Shown in pieces: positions 1-13,279 of a stretch of 64,000 bases of DNA. The DNA lies in assembly GCA_026745465.1 (NCBI GenBank), contig JACYXH010000717.1, positions 1-64,000 of the forward strand, given 5' to 3'. Each line of letters starts with the position of its first letter. Positions within the stretch are counted from its first letter, which is position 1. A model generated the notes under the pieces. It had not been told where the DNA came from, did not search any database, and saw only the letters and a program-made list of their open reading frames with translations. Source of the stretch: Lota lota. Taxonomy: Eukaryota > Chordata > Actinopteri > Gadiformes > Lotidae. The translations under genes and the position numbers were made by a program.

Positions 1-173
1 TGTATGTGTGTATGTATGTTTTCATTTTCTGGGGTTAAGTGTGTTGTAATGTGTGTTGTTGGGTGGCGTGGAAGGGTGGGTAAAAAAATGGTCACCTGTA
101 ACCCCGGCATTGTGTTTATTGCTTGCTTTTACTTTTCACCAATAAAAAGTATACAAAATTTTTATTTAGAAAA

Positions 174-226
<53 letters not shown>

Positions 227-719
227 TTTATAGAAGTGAATGGTTAGTAATTTTTTGGTACATTTTATAATTATTCTTGAAATAATATATATTATATGGT
301 TCCATACTGCCTTCTTTAAAAGGCATTACTTCTTCAAATAATAGTAAGAGTATCGGTGATTAAGTACAGAAGCAATGTTTTTATACACAGTACAAGACAA
401 TTATTTATATCTATGGAAATACATTTGGGACACCGGGATTTGAAGGAACGAGGTTGTAGTTTACGTTCAGCTATTGTTACATGTAGTGTAAAGCTGGCAC
501 CTGTGAGGTCGAAGACATTATATTCAGATGAGTGGGAATAACCATCATTTACCATCTCAGAAAAATGTAGACCATGGCCATACCACTATTCAATCAGACA
601 GAACAGTAGCATATCAAAGTTCTGATATTAGTCTGCTGATATATAGTCTATAGATATATAGTCTTCATAAAAACTAATATATTCACCTTCTGTTGGATGC
701 TAAAGGACTTTAGTGTATA
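1..719. other. Flank without a recognisable gene; A-run and (AT)n microsatellite
   Basis: No coding signal is recognisable here. The only clear structure is a poly-A run passing into an (AT)n microsatellite at about 169-221. Short open frames in this stretch overlap on both strands, have no recognisable motif and look like chance. Confidence 0.6.
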
Positions 720-2255
720 GCCTAGTGCAGCCAACCCCAATAAGCGGCCTGCGGGCCAGATCCGGCCCGCAAGAGCCAAATGTCTGGCCCACACTGACAG
801 GATTGGCAATTCACTTGTTATAATAAACATGAATTTAATATTTGCGACTCTGCTTTATTTTGAAATGATCCCACACCTTCCGCTTGACCGCGTGCATACG
901 TAAGACGTGCTTCGCGCGCTTTGCGTACTCGTCTCCACTCGACTAGCTACCTAGTGTCACACACACACAGTAGCCGCAGCCGCTCGCCAGTTAACCCTCT
1001 TTCATAAAAAAGTATTAAATCCAGTCCAAACCAACATGGCATTCGCCAAGATACGCAAGGTAGACCAGGAGAACCGTCAGTTCAAAACTGACTGGACTGA
1101 GAGGTATTGCTTTTTTTTACCGGACCACAACAGTGCTAAGCCCACATGCTTAATATGCAGCGCAGACTGTAGCTGAAATTAAAGTGGACAATCTGAAGCG
1201 GCATTTTAATTCTATTCATGCTGCCAGTTTAAATGCAAACTACCTAGAGAACTCTGACCAGCGCAAACAAAAAATTGCAAGCATGTTAACGTCATACAAG
1301 CACTCGGTTTTAACTATGTGTAAAACAACATCGGCACAAGAGAGCGCAACAGCTGCCTCATTACACGTTTCTTGGAAGCTTGCAAGAGCTGAGAAGCCAT
1401 TCGCCGATGCAGAGTTAATTAAACAATGTGCAATCGACATGGCTGCCGAAGTTTTAAACCAAGAGGAACCAATAAAAAAAAAAGTTGTTGAGCTGATGAA
1501 GCAAGTGCCGCTGTCGGCTAACACGGCAACCAGAAGAGTCGAAGTTTTAGTGGAGGAGTGTTTTTCCAGCCTACTCACAGATTTGAGGAAAACCGAAGCA
1601 TTCTCACTGGCAATAGACTCGTCTTGTGACCGAACCGACATGGAACAGCTGTCTGTGTTCGCAAGATTTTTTGATGGGAAGACATTCCGGGAGGAGCTGC
1701 TGTGTTAGATTTCTCTACCCGGGCGTACAACCGGGGAAATAATATTCAACGAGCTGACACAGTTCTAAGAAACGAATGGCTTAGATGTGAGTAAAATTGT
1801 CTCTGTTGTTACCGACGGGGCTCCGTCAATGGTGGGGCACCGCCAGGGCTTGGTAAGCAGGCTTTCTGCCGTTAACCCAGCACTCCTGGCATTTCACTGC
1901 ATTATTTACAAGTCAGTTTTGTGCGCAAAACTGTGTGGAAAAATGAAAGAGACCATGGATACTGTGACTCGACTAGTTAACTTTGTCCGTGAGAGCTCTA
2001 GTCTGCAGCATCGCCTTTTTAGAGCATTACTCGAGGAAATGTCAGCTGAACACAAGGATCTTTTGCTCCACAATGATGTTCGCTGGCTGAGCAAAGGCCG
2101 TGTGTTGGAGAGGGTGTGTGACCTGCGTGATGAACTTGTGTCATTTTTATCCAGCCTGCAGAGCCAAAAAGCCAGCGACTTTTTGAGCTTTTTAACTGAC
2201 AACAAGGTGATATCAGACGTTACTTTTTTGTGTGACATAATGTCTCATCTAAATA

Positions 2256-3087
2256 CCGTATTTTCCGCACTATAAGGCGCACCGGATTATAAGGCGCACC
2301 TTCAATGAATGGCCTATTTTAGAACTGTTTTCATATATAGGGCGCACCGGATTATAAGGCGCATAGAATAGAAGATACTGCAGTCAAACGTTTGACTGGG
2401 TTTGCGTTATGCATCCACTAGATGGAGTTCGTGTGCGGATGGAGAGATTACGTCTTTTCATAAAACGAAAGCACCAAGAAGGACCGCCTCGAAAACATCG
2501 ATGTTCATGTCCCGTGCTAGCGCTGTTGCCTTCATTCGAATAGTGACTGTAGAGACGCTTCTACTTGCTGCTCTCTGTTCAACAACCCACTGTTCGAGTT
2601 TGTCCTCTAACTGTGGCTTTGTTCCCTCGGAAACTCTGTTTAGTCTTTTTTACTTGGCGCAGGTCATCTTCTTGCTTCCTCCACTTCCGTACCATTGATT
2701 CATTAATGTTGAATTCTCTCGCTGCTGCTCTATTCCCATATTCTACTGCGTGACCGATAGCCTTGAGCTTGAACTCTGCGTCGTAAGCGTGTCTCTTGAA
2801 AGGTGTCATTTTGGGGTCTTTATACACACACAAGTGGTGTGGGACTGTGAGTAAGCACAGTAGCGGTGTTTACTGACTACGGTGCTGCAAGCGGTGCGGC
2901 TTTGTAGTTTACCAGTCGTACTGAAACATTTTATTATTATTAAATTGTTTTTATTTATTTTTCATACTGAAACATTTTGAAAGAGCGCCTTGATCCATAT
3001 ATAAGGCGCTCCGGATTATAAGGCGCACTGTCATTTTTTTAGAAAATTAAAGGCTTTTAAGTGCGCCTTATAGTGCGGAAAATACGG
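2256..3087 (-). mobile_element. Nested pogo/Tigger-like element, non-autonomous
   Basis: This is an 832-bp insert with near-perfect terminal inverted repeats (CCGTATTTTCCGCACTATAA at the left, its complement at the right), flanked by TA dinucleotides at 2254-2255 and 3088-3089. TA duplication is typical of Tc1/mariner/pogo elements. Additional internal copies of the GGATTATAAGGCGCAC motif lie near both ends. The only coding remnant is a pogo-type DNA-binding domain on the minus strand. No DDE catalytic region is present, so the element would have to be moved in trans. Confidence 0.85.
2579..2833 (-). pseudogene. Pogo/Tigger-like N-terminal DNA-binding fragment
   Basis: This is an 84-codon frame. 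Residues about 11-55 form a psq-type helix-turn-helix typical of pogo/Tigger transposases (YDAEFKLKAIG, then NINESMVRKWRKQ), followed by a basic linker. A complete transposase would be several hundred residues with a DDE core. Here the frame ends just after the linker, so it is a truncated fragment. It could still bind element ends if translated, which is inference. Confidence 0.7.
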
Positions 3088-4195
3088 TAACCTTAACCTG
3101 CGACTACAAGGCAAGAACCACACTGTTGCTGACATGTATGATGTGATTGAAGCTTTCCGGTCAAAGCTGAACCTCCTGGAGAGAGACATTCATGGGAGAA
3201 AGTTGCACTTTCCACGTCTGCGTGAGCATTGTGAGAAGAATAAAATGCAGGAAGATCCAGCAATGAAGGATTTTGTGTCCAGGCTGGCACAAAACCTCAA
3301 GGAAAGATTTGAAAGCTCCCCTAAACTCTCAGCTGACATCCTTCTCTTCGTACGACAGCCGTTTTCTGTGTCAGCTGACGGCCAGTGGACTGCAGAGGCC
3401 AAAAAGCTGGTGCCTTCCATAGATGAGGCTGCTCTTCAGATGGAAATCTTGGAGATGGGAACATCTGATTTGCTCAAAGCTCAACACAAGGATGCACTGG
3501 TCAGTGACTTTTGGATCAACGTGGTTCCCCAAGCTCGTTTTGAAAACACCAGAGATATTGCAATGCTCCTACTCGCGATGTTCCCCTCAACATACATCTG
3601 TGAATCAGCATTTTCTTCAATGAATGCTATCAAGAGCCAGGACAGAAACAGACTCTCAGATTCACATCTTGGACAGTGCCTCAGGATTGCCACAAGTATA
3701 CAAGCCTGACATCAGAAAGGTTGCCTCATCCCGTCGCTCTCACTGATAGGTGAGTGAACAAGATGCAATTATTGTTTTGCTATTTTTCAATCTTCTTGTG
3801 GTATAATAATTATTACAATGAAATAACCCTTTAATATTTAATAGCATGTTTCCTACTAAATTTGCTACACAGCTTAAATAAAAGTAAATGGCATCCAACT
3901 AGTTAGTACAATTTAAAACGTAATACACAGCAATAAAAAAAGAATACACAAATAAAAGCTAATTAATTATATTGTCACATTAAAATCAAACACTTTTGGT
4001 CGTTAACAGCTTGATATTATTTGGTTCACATATTTTAAAAGTTTAAAAACGAATGTGGCATATTCTGATAACACATTTGAAAAGTACCTAACTAAAAATC
4101 TCTGTCTTTCTGTGTTTGTCCTTCTGTCTCTTCTCTTAGAAAGACTGCCTGAACGCAGATATCCAAAGCCTGGGTGTTCCAGACAGAAGTGGGCG

Positions 4196-4196
<1 letters not shown>

Positions 4197-4256
<60 letters not shown>
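4197..4256. repeat. (TG)n microsatellite
   Basis: About 60 bp of uninterrupted TG dinucleotides inside the right part of the hAT element. Open frames across it are low-complexity artefacts. Confidence 0.95.
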
Positions 4257-4260
<4 letters not shown>

Positions 4261-4508
4261 TGTTTGCTGACTGTTTGCACAGAATATGCTCCAGGGGCAT
4301 TTCATAATAAAATAGTTGGTTTTGGACTAATTTAGTATTTTTCATTTTTCTCTTATGTGACTCCTAACACCACTGCTAATAATTATAAAATCACAATAGA
4401 AGTGAAAACGGATAAAACATAAAACAACAAACATGTTGGCCCTCGGCTTGGCATGCCTGACCAAATTTGGCCCTTTTGGAAATTTAATTGGGGAACCCTG
4501 GCCTAGTG

Positions 4509-7500
4509 TTTAAAACAACCAACACCACATACCCTTTATGTAATGTCACTTTTTTTGTAGGACCTGTGATTGGATTTCTGACATGGAAAGTTCTTTAATT
4601 CCAGGCTCCAGAAAACAGTGGAGACGTGATATTCTAAAAATTCAGTATTACTTACCTATCTGATGGTGAGTCACTGGATGGTGCTGTGGTGGAGGCTGCT
4701 AGGTAGAAAGGACTTCAACAGGCTTTCGAGGTCTCTTGCTAGGAGTTTACGTGGATGGTCGTCCTGTTTGGTAACTACAATGTGAAGTAAATATTTATTT
4801 AGCATGTATCACGAACTGATAATACATTGATAGCAAAAATGAAGGCAGGGGATACTTACAAACTAACGCACAACAGTTCAGATCATGCCTCGGTGAAATC
4901 GCGATGAGCCTCACTATTTCCTTACACCAAACACAAACACTGAATATAGTCATGGTTTATAAACGTTGTAGATCGCTAACACACTCAATGGACTTTACTT
5001 CTAACTATTTGCAAAGATACGTAACCATATGAAACCATTGTATTTTGATTCGTTACCCCGTTTGTATTACTATCCACAATTTGTGTCTGTATAGATATGA
5101 ATTCTGAGAAGCGCAAAACGCGTTTCTTTGCATCCATCACAGTGATTGTAGCCTACATAAGGTTTAAGGTTTATATGTTATAATACATATAACATTCTCA
5201 ATATCACACCAACAAAGCTAATTCCCCAGCCCAATTATATGTGTAGTATATTGGGAATACTAATTAGTAACTGGACTGTCACAGACTTTGCTCATAAATC
5301 TTTGGACGTTATATCCCGTTATACGTTAACGTTAGTGAGGCGAAACTCTAGACAAAATTGAGGTGTCTGAGACATGATACAAATATGTTACTCATTCTAA
5401 TTCATAAAAACACGAGGATCTTACAATATGACAAACTGCATTGTGCTATCATAATATAATACTGTTACACGATCAACATTGGGGATAGTTACCGTTTTTC
5501 AACAGTATCATAAAAATAATGTACTGCATGCTATTATTACTGTTGTTAGTACTATTATTCCGATAACGTGAGCCAAATGGGACCTTACCTTTCTAGTAGA
5601 ACACATGCAAGATTGGCGTCTCTATAGTCCTAGCTCCTCGCAAAGCTCTCCATCTTGGGAATGCCGCACCAATGTTTACTATCGTAGGCCACTCTTGTCA
5701 GATAATCTTCTTGGGTCGTTTGATTCACCCGTACGTTTGCGCTTTACATGGACAGCTTCGGCAACAGAAGTCGCAGCAAACTTTACTGAATAATCGCGTT
5801 CCATCACGAGTGAGCCATAAAAACAATTGAATAAAAAAAAAGAGTGGATAGAGTGGATAGCTATCTAATTCGCCGACTTCCTTCCTCACTCTCTGGGTTT
5901 CCTGTTTTCCCCGGATGCTAGGGGGTAAAGGGCAGCTGACGATGCTAACACTCGAACAAAATTGCCTGGGACGTTTCCATTATAAAGTAAGGATTTCCCT
6001 GGGTTTAGAAATGGTTGGAAACATTTCGGATAATGTAAGTACACAAGAAAGTAATATATATAACATAGGTCTAGTAGTTTTTAGATATTTTAATGTCAAA
6101 ATCTTACATATTCTGCCTTTAAAAGGCATTTTGATAGCATTTCTCGTGAGAAATGTGCCTTTTATTGTCATAATCTTCGTTCAGTGATTGTACATGTTTA
6201 GTAAGTTAAACTACTCGTGGCGTTTTTCATGCTCATTTGGGGTTTTTATGGAATAGAATCGGGTTAGGCTATATTGTGTTTAAGAAATAACCAAAATTAT
6301 ATATTTTATTACACAACACGTATTTCAAACATGTGGAACCATGAGGTACATTTTTGTTCGGAATCCCCCCGGCCCTCAGTTCTCCTATATATCCATATGC
6401 GCTTGTTCACGACCTATGGGCATTATTTAATTTTCTGTAACATGCACGCATATATCCTGTATTTAATACATGAACGTGTAATATGAACACAATATTCTGA
6501 ACAATCCCCGAAATGATTGATTCTTGGGTTCTGTGATAGGAGCGGGACGCTGTGATGAGGTAAATACATGTAGAACTCATAAACTCGTAAGCAACGTGAA
6601 GTGTGCTTACATTGTATACAATGTAAACACAGTTTATGAGTTCTATATAAAAGTGAATTTACACAAACCTAGATAAGGATTTATCACCAACAGTGCACTT
6701 CGGTAATTTACTTATCTAAAGATAAATGATTTAGCCGGCTTTTACTCAAACCACATCTGGTTGACATAACGACGTTAGTGTGGCAGCTGAGGAGCTGTAA
6801 ATGGTTTTGTTTTTGGCGTAAACTAGGTTCCGCTGGCTAGGAAATATAAACATATTCAAAGGTGCCTTTGGAAGGCAAACCGCAGCTAACACAATTAAAT
6901 TTTAATTAATAAATTACTTTTGCAATCAACGTGACTCTAATCACGGTTAGTTAAGTCACTCAGAGAGATGTGTTAGCACGGACAGATTTGGTTGTGACAC
7001 AACGGATAACCTATTTGAGAAAGCAAAATACCAATCTCATTAATTTAACGAGGCAGGTTTATTTGACACTATTCATTCATTTATCATGTGAGAGGTCATT
7101 CCTCATCTTGAGTGTGTATTGACTCTTTCTGTTGTTGAGTGAAATGTTCATTGCAAGCTTCCTATTTATGTATGGTGTACCCCTACTGTCCACAAGCACC
7201 CCCCTCACCCTCCCCATATGGCTTTAGAGACTTGTTACCACGCCCCAGTGGGGGTGGTGTCATTTAAAGGGGGCTTTAAAATGCACTCAAATGATCAATA
7301 AGGAGGCCGTAGCCTCCCTAACTTTCCTCCCTACAGGAAGTGATGCAATGAGTAGGTGATTTAGGAGTCAAGGACACTAACAAGTGAGTTATAGACCTGG
7401 GGTCTATTTTATATCAAAGAGGGTCTCAAAGTGGCACAATCGCAAGCGAAGCCACGGCCACAGCCACGGCCACTCACAGTGCCCGCGCCCAGCGGCAGGA

Positions 7501-7669
7501 AGCGCAATTGCGCAGCTGGCGCTAAGAGACATCCTCGCCTTGGTCTCGTCAATCAGCACTTTTTCCAAGGCCCATATTCTCAAATCTTAGTAATCTTTCA
7601 GTTATAGTTCGTTTTGAATCTTGTTGATTCTATAGGTTTCTTATTCTAAAGATCCCTAAAATACTTTTG
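4509..7669. other. Intergenic stretch without recognisable gene
   Basis: AT-rich DNA with only short, motif-free open frames. The one structured part is about 6145-6350, which is repeated in inverted orientation at about 13868-14070. A weakly palindromic stretch occurs near 6565-6645 around the words gtttatgagttct/agaactcataaac. I see no exon, RNA gene or transposon coding region here. Confidence 0.5.
6145..6350 (+). repeat. Inverted repeat, copy 1 (pairs with 13868-14070)
   Basis: The stretch reading ttattgtcataatcttcg through gaaataaccaaaattatata to the words ggaaccatg is present in reverse complement at 13868-14070 with small substitutions and indels. The pair flanks the intron-18-like repeat and the intact gypsy. 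It may be a dispersed repeat or the ends of a larger inverted structure. Confidence 0.7.
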
Positions 7670-8934
<1,265 letters not shown>

Positions 8935-8962
<28 letters not shown>

Positions 8963-9243
8963 GTACCCCCCCCTCTACGACCGCCTCCAGGCGGACGAAC
9001 GGGGTGAGAGGGGTGCTGCCGATGAAAGTCCCGAATAAGGGAGGCGTCCAGGATACGACTTCGCGGAACCCAGGACCGCTCCTCAGGTCCGTAGCCTTCC
9101 CAGTCCACCAGGTACTGGAAACCTCGGCCGCGACGACGCACGTCGAGGAGGCGTCTGACCGTGTACGCCGGATGGTCGTCGATCAGCCGGGGGGGGAGGT
9201 GGCGCCGGGGACGGAGGAGACAGTGGACTAGAGGAGACGGGCT
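8935..9243 (-). pseudogene. Frameshifted C-terminus of gypsy pol: linker and chromodomain
   Basis: Downstream of the long pol frame, sequence for an integrase tail (FHVSQLKPV) continues in a second register, and a chromodomain ([17 protein letters not shown]) in a third. The first shift lies near 9285 in a C-rich run. The second lies near 9191-9197 in a G/C homopolymer. Chromodomains guide integrase to chromatin in chromovirus-type gypsy elements. Both shifts sit in homopolymers, so sequencing error is an alternative to real decay. Confidence 0.75.
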
Positions 9244-12200
9244 TCAGCTGGGAGACGTGGAAGGTGGGGTGAATGCGGAGAGTAGGGGGAGCTTGAGGCG
9301 GACGGCACAAGGGTTGATCAGGGACTCAACCTCAAACGGTCCGACAAACCGGGGGGAGAGTTTCTGGGCAGAACCCTTTAAAGGAAGGTCCTTGGACCGG
9401 AGCCAGACCTTGTCACCGGGGGAGTACTGCGGGGCCGGTTGTCGGTGCTTGTTCGCCTGGTGTTGAGAGCAGGAGGATGCACGGAGAAGTGCGGAACGAG
9501 CATGCTTCCAGGTGCGCTGGCAGCGGCGTAGGTGAGCCTGAACGGAGGGAACAGCGATCTCAGCTTCCAAAGCAGGGAACAGGGGCGGTTGGTAGCCGAG
9601 AGAGCACATGAACGGGGACAGACCAGTAGATGCATTGATGAGGGTGTTGTGGGCGTACTCAACCCAGGGAAGTTGAGTACTCCAGGACGATGAGTTGGTG
9701 CTGGTCACGCAGCGGAGTGCGGCTTCCATTTCCTGGTTCGCTCTTTCGGACTGCCCGTTGGTCTGTGGGTGGTAGCCGGAGGAAAGACTGACCGTGGTTC
9801 CCAGAGCCGCACAGAACGCACGCCAGACCTGGGAGATAAACTGCGGACCCCGGTCCGACACAATGTCCAACGGAATGCCATGGAGACGGAACACATGTGA
9901 AACCAAAGGGTCCGCGGTCCCTCTGGCGGAGGGGAGCTTAGGGAGCGCAATGAAGTGCGCAGCCTTGGAAAAACGATCAACGACCATGAGGACGGTGGTG
10001 TTACCATCAGAAGGGGGAAGGCCGGTGACAAAATCCAAGGCAACGTGGGACCATGGACGACTGGGGATAGGCAGGGGTCGGAGCAAACCAGAACGTGGTT
10101 GGGTTGATGTCTTGCTACGGGCACAGACGGCACACGCTGCGACGAAAGCCCGGACGTCAGCGTCCATTGCGGGCCACCAGAACTGCCGACGGACGAAATC
10201 TAGGGTTCGCGTTATGCCTGGGTGACAGGTGAGTCTCGAGGAGTGTGCCCAGGTGAGCACCTTGGACCTCACCACTTCCGGAACGAACAGCCGGTTGGGC
10301 GGGCGAGAGCCGGGGTCAGGGTGTTGTCGCTGGGCCTGGAGAACGGCGGATTCGACCTCCAGAGTGAGCGTAGCGACAAGACAGACAGACGGCAGGATGG
10401 GTTCCGGTTCCGTGCAAGTGTCCTCGGGAGAATGTAAACGGGATAGAGCGTCCGGCTTAACGTTGCGGGAACCAGGTCGGTAGGTTAGGGTGAACCTGAA
10501 ACGACCGAAGAAAAGCGCCCACCTGGCCTGCCTGGAGTTGAGTCTCTTGGCCGACTGAATATATTCCAGGTTCCGGTGGTCCGTCCATACAATGAATGGC
10601 TGGTCCGCTCCCTCCAGCCAGTGACCCCACTCCTCCAGAGCCAGTTTCACCGCCAAGAGCTCGCGGTTGCCGACGTCATAGTTACGCTCAGGCGGGGTCA
10701 ACCGGCGTGAGAAGAAAGCGCAAGGGTGGAGCTTGTGGTCCGTGGCGGAACGCTGAGACAGCACCGCCCCCACCCCAGTGTCGGAAGCGTCGACCTCCAC
10801 GATGAACTGTAGAGTCGGGTCGGGCTGAATGAGGATGGGTGCGGACACGAATCGCTCCTTCAGGTTCCGAAAAGAGGACTCCGCCTCCGGCGTCCACTCG
10901 AAGAGCCTCTTGGAAGAGATTAGGGCAGTGAGAGGGGCAGCGATCTGACCATAGTCCCTGATGAAGCGGCGGTAAAAATTGGCGAAGCCTAGAAACTGCT
11001 GAAGCTGTTTCCTGGAGGAAGGCGAGGCCCACTCAGCTACTGCCGAGACCTTGCATGGATCCATCTTCACCTCCCCCTGGCCGATGATGTAACCCAGGAA
11101 GGAGACGGACGGTACATGAAAGTCGCACTTCTCCGCGTTAACGAAGAGTCTGTTCTCCAGAAGGCGCTGGAGAACCTGCCATACATGTACCCTGTGCTCC
11201 TCCAGGGACCCGGAGAAGATCAAGATGTCATCCAGGTAAACAAATACTGAGCGGTTAAGCATGTCGCGGAGGACATCGTTAACCAATGCTTGGAAGACCG
11301 CAGGAGCGTTGGTGAGACCGAAAGGCATGACTAGATACTCAAAGTGGCCCAGGGGAGTGTTGAAGGCCGTCTTCCACTCGTCCCCCTCCCGGATCCGGAC
11401 CAGATGGTACGCATTGCATAGGTCCAGTTTTGAGAATATAGTGGCTCCGTGGAGGGGAACAAAGGCGGAACTAATGAGAGGAAGCGGGTATTTATTTTTT
11501 ACCGTGATGCTGTTTAATCCACGATAGTCGATGCAAGGACGGAGGGAGCCGTCCTTCTTGCTGATAAAAAAAAAACCCGCTCCTACCGGGGAAGAGGAGG
11601 GACGGATTATCCCAGCGGCGAGGGACTCCTGGATGTATTTCTCCATGGACAACCGCTCGGGACGAGAGAGATTAAACAGCCGACCGCTGGGCAAGGGGGC
11701 TCCAGGAAGTAGGTCGATGGCGCAGTCGTAAGGACGGTGGGGAGGTAACGAGAGAGCGCGGGCCTTGCTAAAAACCTCTCCCAGATCATGGTAGACCGAT
11801 GGAATGGAGGAGAGGTCGGGAGGAGAGGGTGGTGGAGACTCAGAAGTGAGGGAAGGTTGGGCGGAACAAAGACAGTGGGCGAGACAGAAGGGGCTCCAGG
11901 AGGAGATCCGATTCTCCTTCCAGTCCATCTGGGGGTTGTGACGCTGCAGCCAGGGAAATCCCAAGACTACTGGGGTAAGAGGACAGTCCAACACGTGTAG
12001 AGAGAGAGACTCGCGGTGGTTCCCGGAAACGATCAGCGACAACGGTACAGTCCGGCGATCGACCCGAGCGAGCCTCTTCCCGTTGAGGGACTGGGCTAAA
12101 ATCGGGGAATCCAAGGGGGTTGTCTTAATCCCAAGTTGCCTGACCAGCTGCCGATCAATGAAAGATTCGTCCGCTCCCGAATCCACGAAGACTGACAGCG

Positions 12201-12369
12201 GAAATGATTGATCCATCCATATCAAGACGCAGTCCAGAACGGGACGGGAAACCGAGGGATCAAGAGTTCGACTCGCCAGAATCCCTCGAGTTACCAGCGA
12301 GCCGACCCTTTTCCCGGACAGGTGGGACAGGCGGCAACGGCGTGTCCTGGGAGACCGCAATAAAGGCAA
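9244..12369 (-). CDS. pol: Gypsy Pol polyprotein (protease-RT-RNase H-integrase)
   Basis: Open frame of 1041 codons. The first residues overlap gag, and translation probably enters by -1 frameshifting near 12309 rather than at the first ATG. Domains in order: aspartic protease with DSGA at about residue 63; reverse transcriptase with the YLDD catalytic motif at about 378-381; RNase H (motifs [14 protein letters not shown] and TDHRNLEYI); integrase zinc finger of HHCC type (HPGI ... CAVCARSK); and the integrase core with [15 protein letters not shown] and the [11 protein letters not shown] block. The frame stops at 9244 because of a frameshift, which detaches the integrase tail and chromodomain. 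Pol replicates and integrates the element in germ cells. Confidence 0.93.
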   Translation of the reverse strand: MPLLRSPRTRRCRLSHLSGKRVGSLVTRGILASRTLDPSVSRPVLDCVLIWMDQSFPLSVFVDSGADESFIDRQLVRQLGIKTTPLDSPILAQSLNGKRLARVDRRTVPLSLIVSGNHRESLSLHVLDCPLTPVVLGFPWLQRHNPQMDWKENRISSWSPFCLAHCLCSAQPSLTSESPPPSPPDLSSIPSVYHDLGEVFSKARALSLPPHRPYDCAIDLLPGAPLPSGRLFNLSRPERLSMEKYIQESLAAGIIRPSSSPVGAGFFFISKKDGSLRPCIDYRGLNSITVKNKYPLPLISSAFVPLHGATIFSKLDLCNAYHLVRIREGDEWKTAFNTPLGHFEYLVMPFGLTNAPAVFQALVNDVLRDMLNRSVFVYLDDILIFSGSLEEHRVHVWQVLQRLLENRLFVNAEKCDFHVPSVSFLGYIIGQGEVKMDPCKVSAVAEWASPSSRKQLQQFLGFANFYRRFIRDYGQIAAPLTALISSKRLFEWTPEAESSFRNLKERFVSAPILIQPDPTLQFIVEVDASDTGVGAVLSQRSATDHKLHPCAFFSRRLTPPERNYDVGNRELLAVKLALEEWGHWLEGADQPFIVWTDHRNLEYIQSAKRLNSRQARWALFFGRFRFTLTYRPGSRNVKPDALSRLHSPEDTCTEPEPILPSVCLVATLTLEVESAVLQAQRQHPDPGSRPPNRLFVPEVVRSKVLTWAHSSRLTCHPGITRTLDFVRRQFWWPAMDADVRAFVAACAVCARSKTSTQPRSGLLRPLPIPSRPWSHVALDFVTGLPPSDGNTTVLMVVDRFSKAAHFIALPKLPSARGTADPLVSHVFRLHGIPLDIVSDRGPQFISQVWRAFCAALGTTVSLSSGYHPQTNGQSERANQEMEAALRCVTSTNSSSWSTQLPWVEYAHNTLINASTGLSPFMCSLGYQPPLFPALEAEIAVPSVQAHLRRCQRTWKHARSALLRASSCSQHQANKHRQPAPQYSPGDKVWLRSKDLPLKGSAQKLSPRFVGPFEVESLINPCAVRLKLPLLSAFTPPSTSPS

Positions 12370-13262
12370 ACACCAGTTGCCAGCCGGTGTTGTCTCTCGG
12401 TCGGTGATAGGCGGGCTCGACCCAATTGCATTGGCTCCGACTCAGGTAGGGAAGTTGGCTCCGGGCGGGGAGAATAAGACCGAGGCGGAGGTGGTAGCGG
12501 GGCAGTCAGAGGGAGAGAGATAGATGCAGGAGATGAACGGTGTGCGCGCTCGCGACGCCGTTCGCGCAGACGATTGTCCAGTCGTGTTGCGAGGGAGATT
12601 AAGTCGTCCAAATTGGGTGACTCCTCACGAACAGCCAACTCATCCTTGAGGGGATCGGAAAGCGCATTTAAGAAAGCTCCCATTAAGGCCACGTCATTCC
12701 ACCCACTTTCCGCAGCGATAGTTCGAAAATCCACTGCAAAATCAGCGACGCTTCGGGTGCCCTGGCGGACAGAGAAAAGGCGCATGGAAGCCTCTCTACC
12801 CCGGACAGGGTGATCGAATACTCTCCGCATCTCCGTAATGAACTCAGAGTAGGAGGAACAGAATGCAGCCTCCCTCTCCATTACGGAGGTCGCCCAAGAG
12901 AGGGCTCTGCCACGTAAAGCTCCGACGAGGTAAGCGATTCGGGAGCTGTCGGTGGGGTAGGTTAGGGGCTGGAGCCGGAACACAAGACCACATTGTAAAA
13001 GGAAATCCCGACAGGTACCCAGATCACCTCCGTAACGTTCGGGGGCCGGGATGTATGACTCACGTGAGGTGGCTGGCTGGGGAGAGGCAGAGGGTAGAGG
13101 CGGCTCAACGGGAGTTGGCACTGAAACCTGGATAGCCTGGACAGCAGTAGCAATCCTTTGGACGACGGTCTTTATCTCCGCCAAATCCTGGTCGTGACGT
13201 CCGAGCAACGCTCCCTGACCGCTGATGGCCTGGTTCAAGGAACTGATGTCTGCTGGGTCCAT
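12291..13262 (-). CDS. gag: Gypsy Gag
   Basis: 323 codons starting at ATG 13262 ([11 protein letters not shown]). That start is preferred over upstream in-frame ATGs because those lie in the LTR and primer region, and the same MDPAD start recurs in the element at 35376. A short coiled-coil-like N-terminus is followed by a retrotransposon capsid region (about residues 75-215), a Pro/Ser-rich linker and one CCHC zinc knuckle ([14 protein letters not shown]) close to the C-terminus. Gag packages the element RNA. The stop at 12291 lies about 15 nt downstream of a slippery heptamer that would give the Gag-Pol fusion. Confidence 0.92.
   Translation of the reverse strand: MDPADISSLNQAISGQGALLGRHDQDLAEIKTVVQRIATAVQAIQVSVPTPVEPPLPSASPQPATSRESYIPAPERYGGDLGTCRDFLLQCGLVFRLQPLTYPTDSSRIAYLVGALRGRALSWATSVMEREAAFCSSYSEFITEMRRVFDHPVRGREASMRLFSVRQGTRSVADFAVDFRTIAAESGWNDVALMGAFLNALSDPLKDELAVREESPNLDDLISLATRLDNRLRERRRERAHRSSPASISLPLTAPLPPPPRSYSPRPEPTSLPESEPMQLGRARLSPTERQHRLATGVCLYCGLPGHAVAACPTCPGKGSARW
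12309..12315 (-). promoter_or_regulatory. Putative -1 ribosomal frameshift site GGGAAAA
   Basis: On the minus strand the heptamer reads G GGA AAA in the gag frame (codons CCG GGA AAA GGG), which fits the X XXY YYZ rule for -1 slippage. After a -1 shift the reading continues directly as [10 protein letters not shown], the pol frame. The gag stop follows after five further codons. I did not verify a stimulatory downstream stem-loop or pseudoknot. Confidence 0.75.
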
Positions 13263-13279
13263 GTTTGGCCAGTTCGTAC

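Larger units (their letters stand above)
1036..3709 (+). pseudogene. hAT transposase pseudogene (BED finger + RNase H-like + dimerisation domain)
   Basis: The likely start is ATG 1036. A BED zinc finger follows (CLIC at about 1148-1159, then a KRHF..IH helix after 1193), split by a one-base frameshift near 1165. In-frame stops follow at 1706-1708 (TAG) and 1766-1768 (TAA). A catalytic-core segment containing VVTDGAPSM continues to about 2253. A pogo-like element at 2256-3087 then interrupts the frame. After it, 3090-3709 encodes the C-terminal hAT dimerisation region (motif CESAFSSMNAIKS). Removing the insert and one TA copy leaves the frame open across the junction, so the insertion was into a still-readable gene. 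With a frameshift and two stops the gene cannot make active transposase. Confidence 0.85.
728..4500 (+). mobile_element. hAT DNA transposon, full-length but decayed
   Basis: The element is bounded by imperfect terminal inverted repeats: CAGCCAACCCCAATAA at the left and CAGGGTTCCCCAATTA on the opposite strand at the right. It is flanked by a perfect 8-bp target duplication GCCTAGTG at 720-727 and 4501-4508, the hAT signature. Inside lie a broken BED-finger transposase on the + strand, a nested pogo-like element at 2256-3087 and a (TG)n microsatellite near the right end. Size is about 3.77 kb, or about 2.9 kb without the nested insert. The end sequences (ggcctgcgggccagatccgg) resemble hAT elements related to GTF2IRD2/SCAND3-type proteins. 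That family placement is by recall, not alignment. Confidence 0.9.

Noticed and set aside
1240..1641. 133-codon minus-strand frame
   Set aside because: Antisense of the hAT transposase, without recognisable motifs.
4997..5800. Possible small gene near 5605-5793
   Set aside because: A single short frame without motif, splice signals or codon support.
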